Assembly: GCA_947304075.1 (NCBI GenBank)
Contig: CAMYZY010000029.1
Location: 1 to 6,497 of the forward strand
DNA: 6,497 nucleotides
Direction of reading: 5' to 3'
Origin: an uncultured Candidatus Saccharibacteria bacterium
GTDB lineage: Bacteria; Patescibacteriota; Saccharimonadia; Saccharimonadales; Saccharimonadaceae
Made by a program: the position numbers and the translations under genes. The notes below the pieces were generated by a model, which was not told the DNA's origin, did not search any database, and saw only the letters and a list, made by a program, of their open reading frames with translations. Below, one piece after another: positions 6,071 to 6,497 of this stretch (position 1 is the first letter of the stretch; each line of letters starts with the position of its first letter).

Positions 6071-6497
6071 AGACTTGGATAAAACCTCGAGTTTCCTTAA
6101 GATTATATTGATTGGATTTAGCAAAATTCTTAATCATCTGATGTTGGCAAGGATCGGCTTCGAGAATTAGGTATTTAATCTCACGAGAAGCCGATTCTTT
6201 AATTAGTTCTTTAATTAGCTTTAATCCATGGTCATCGGCGTAGAGTGCAATTTCAGGTTCTTTCGCTAATGCCGTTTTATCTATCCAGTCCCAGTTTTCG
6301 TCGACATAAGGTAAATTTGCTACAATTACATCTGGGGTAAAATTGACATTTTCTAATAAGTGTGATATAATAAAGGGTATATGGACGTCATGAGTTTTGG
6401 CGTTTTTTTGTGCAATCCTGATAGCCTTATTTGAGATATCTGTGGCAAAAATGTTTGCTTCTGGTATTTCTTTTCTTAAGGTTATTGCGATACAGCC
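6039..6497 (-). CDS. prmC: Release factor glutamine methyltransferase (5' partial)
   Basis: Reading the minus strand from the right edge gives 152 residues and a TAA stop at 6041-6039; the N-terminal half is outside the window. The enzyme methylates the glutamine of the GGQ motif in class I release factors using S-adenosylmethionine, in the cytoplasm. The visible part starts in motif I (GCIAITL), followed by the acidic SAM-ribose strand (FATDISNKAIRIAQKNA), then IVANLPYVDENW, KEPEIALYADDHGL and a C-terminal strand region ending GFIQVFTFYKHPESH. The order and spacing are those of PrmC/HemK. The active-site tetrapeptide is NLPY (decoded from 6317 down to 6306) rather than the standard NPPY. A 12-bp tandem duplication gives LIKELIKE. 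The C-terminal residues are encoded opposite the end of htrA. No adjacent prfA is visible; it could lie to the right. Confidence 0.9.
   Translation of the reverse strand, partial: GCIAITLRKEIPEANIFATDISNKAIRIAQKNAKTHDVHIPFIISHLLENVNFTPDVIVANLPYVDENWDWIDKTALAKEPEIALYADDHGLKLIKELIKESASREIKYLILEADPCQHQMIKNFAKSNQYNLKETRGFIQVFTFYKHPESH
6151..6200 (+). terminator. Candidate rho-independent terminator of the htrA operon, inside prmC
   Basis: About 80 nt after the htrA stop, ATCGGCTTC (6153-6161) pairs perfectly with GAAGCCGAT (6187-6195); a G-U and a G-C pair (6152-6196, 6151-6197) can extend it to 11. An inner GAGA/TCTC stem (6162-6165 with 6179-6182) shortens the apparent 25-nt loop, leaving a 4-nt bulge. 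TTCTTT follows at the 3' side. It lies in the coding sequence of the convergent prmC, as expected when genes overlap. The T tract is interrupted, so the call is moderate. Confidence 0.45.
6195..6218 (+). repeat. 12-bp perfect tandem duplication inside prmC
   Basis: TTCTTTAATTAG occurs twice head to tail (6195-6206 and 6207-6218). On the coding (minus) strand it is in frame and encodes LIKE twice within an expected helix after the DHGL motif, so it adds about one helical turn without breaking the gene. It also follows directly on the candidate terminator stem. Confidence 0.85.
6343..6371 (+). promoter_or_regulatory. Perfect consensus sigma70-type promoter antisense inside prmC
   Basis: TTGACA (6343-6348), exactly 17 nt, then TATAAT (6366-6371), with a TG extension at 6363-6364. 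It is the only place in the window where I find both hexamers perfect. Transcription would run rightward, antisense to the 5' half of prmC, starting near 6378-6380, just before an ATG at 6381 that opens only a 17-codon frame. Whether it is used is unknown. Confidence 0.5.

Noticed and set aside
6081..6096. Palindrome around CTCGAG just after htrA as a terminator
   Set aside because: The palindrome has no loop and no T tract; the stronger hairpin at 6151-6197 is a better candidate.
5900..6124. Minus-strand open frame of 74 codons across the htrA end
   Set aside because: It lies in a different frame from prmC, which is well supported by its motifs, and overlaps both real genes.
6381..6434. 17-codon plus-strand frame after the antisense promoter
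   Set aside because: It is too short to support as a gene without conservation; it is noted only with the promoter finding.

Overview
The window looks like a chromosomal stretch from a small-genome bacterium, most probably of the Patescibacteria/CPR radiation and perhaps Saccharibacteria (TM7). The pointers are AT-rich DNA, very tight packing with convergent genes that touch or overlap, extended -10 promoters sitting directly on start codons, and a surface-protein style and a membrane protein that resemble those of Saccharibacteria. This placement is inference from general resemblance; there is no rRNA or marker tree here.

Layout: (1) positions 3-2153, plus strand, carry the 3' part of a large, probably surface-exposed protein with a Big_2-like domain and a tyrosine/lipid-phosphatase domain (active-site Cys528 in a Cys-X5-Arg loop). 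(2) rmuC (2171-3331, plus) starts from its own promoter, whose -10 box begins 5 nt after the phosphatase stop codon. (3) A type I signal peptidase gene (3334-4002, minus) converges on rmuC with a 2-bp gap; one weak hairpin spans both stop codons. (4) An 87-bp divergent promoter region separates the peptidase from a plus-strand pair: an unrecognised polytopic membrane protein (4090-4872) and a membrane-anchored HtrA/DegP-type serine protease with one PDZ domain (4886-6070). (5) The 3' part of prmC (release-factor glutamine methyltransferase) lies on the minus strand from the right edge to 6039 and overlaps the end of the protease gene by 32 bp. There is no gene-free stretch above 90 bp.

Three of the genes work at the cell envelope: signal peptidase releases exported proteins, the HtrA protease handles misfolded or surplus extracytoplasmic proteins, and the phosphatase is a likely exported client with a C-terminal membrane anchor. 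RmuC and PrmC are housekeeping (DNA maintenance, translation termination).

The most notable signals are regulatory. Three gene starts share the same layout, TGNTATAAT followed by 6-7 nt and then ATG, which predicts leaderless mRNAs, while the one clear operon-internal gene (htrA) has a purine-rich ribosome binding site. A perfect consensus promoter (TTGACA, 17 nt, TATAAT, with extended TG) also lies antisense inside prmC. The surface phosphatase is the best candidate for accessory biology. I see no mobile element, CRISPR array, tRNA or rRNA.
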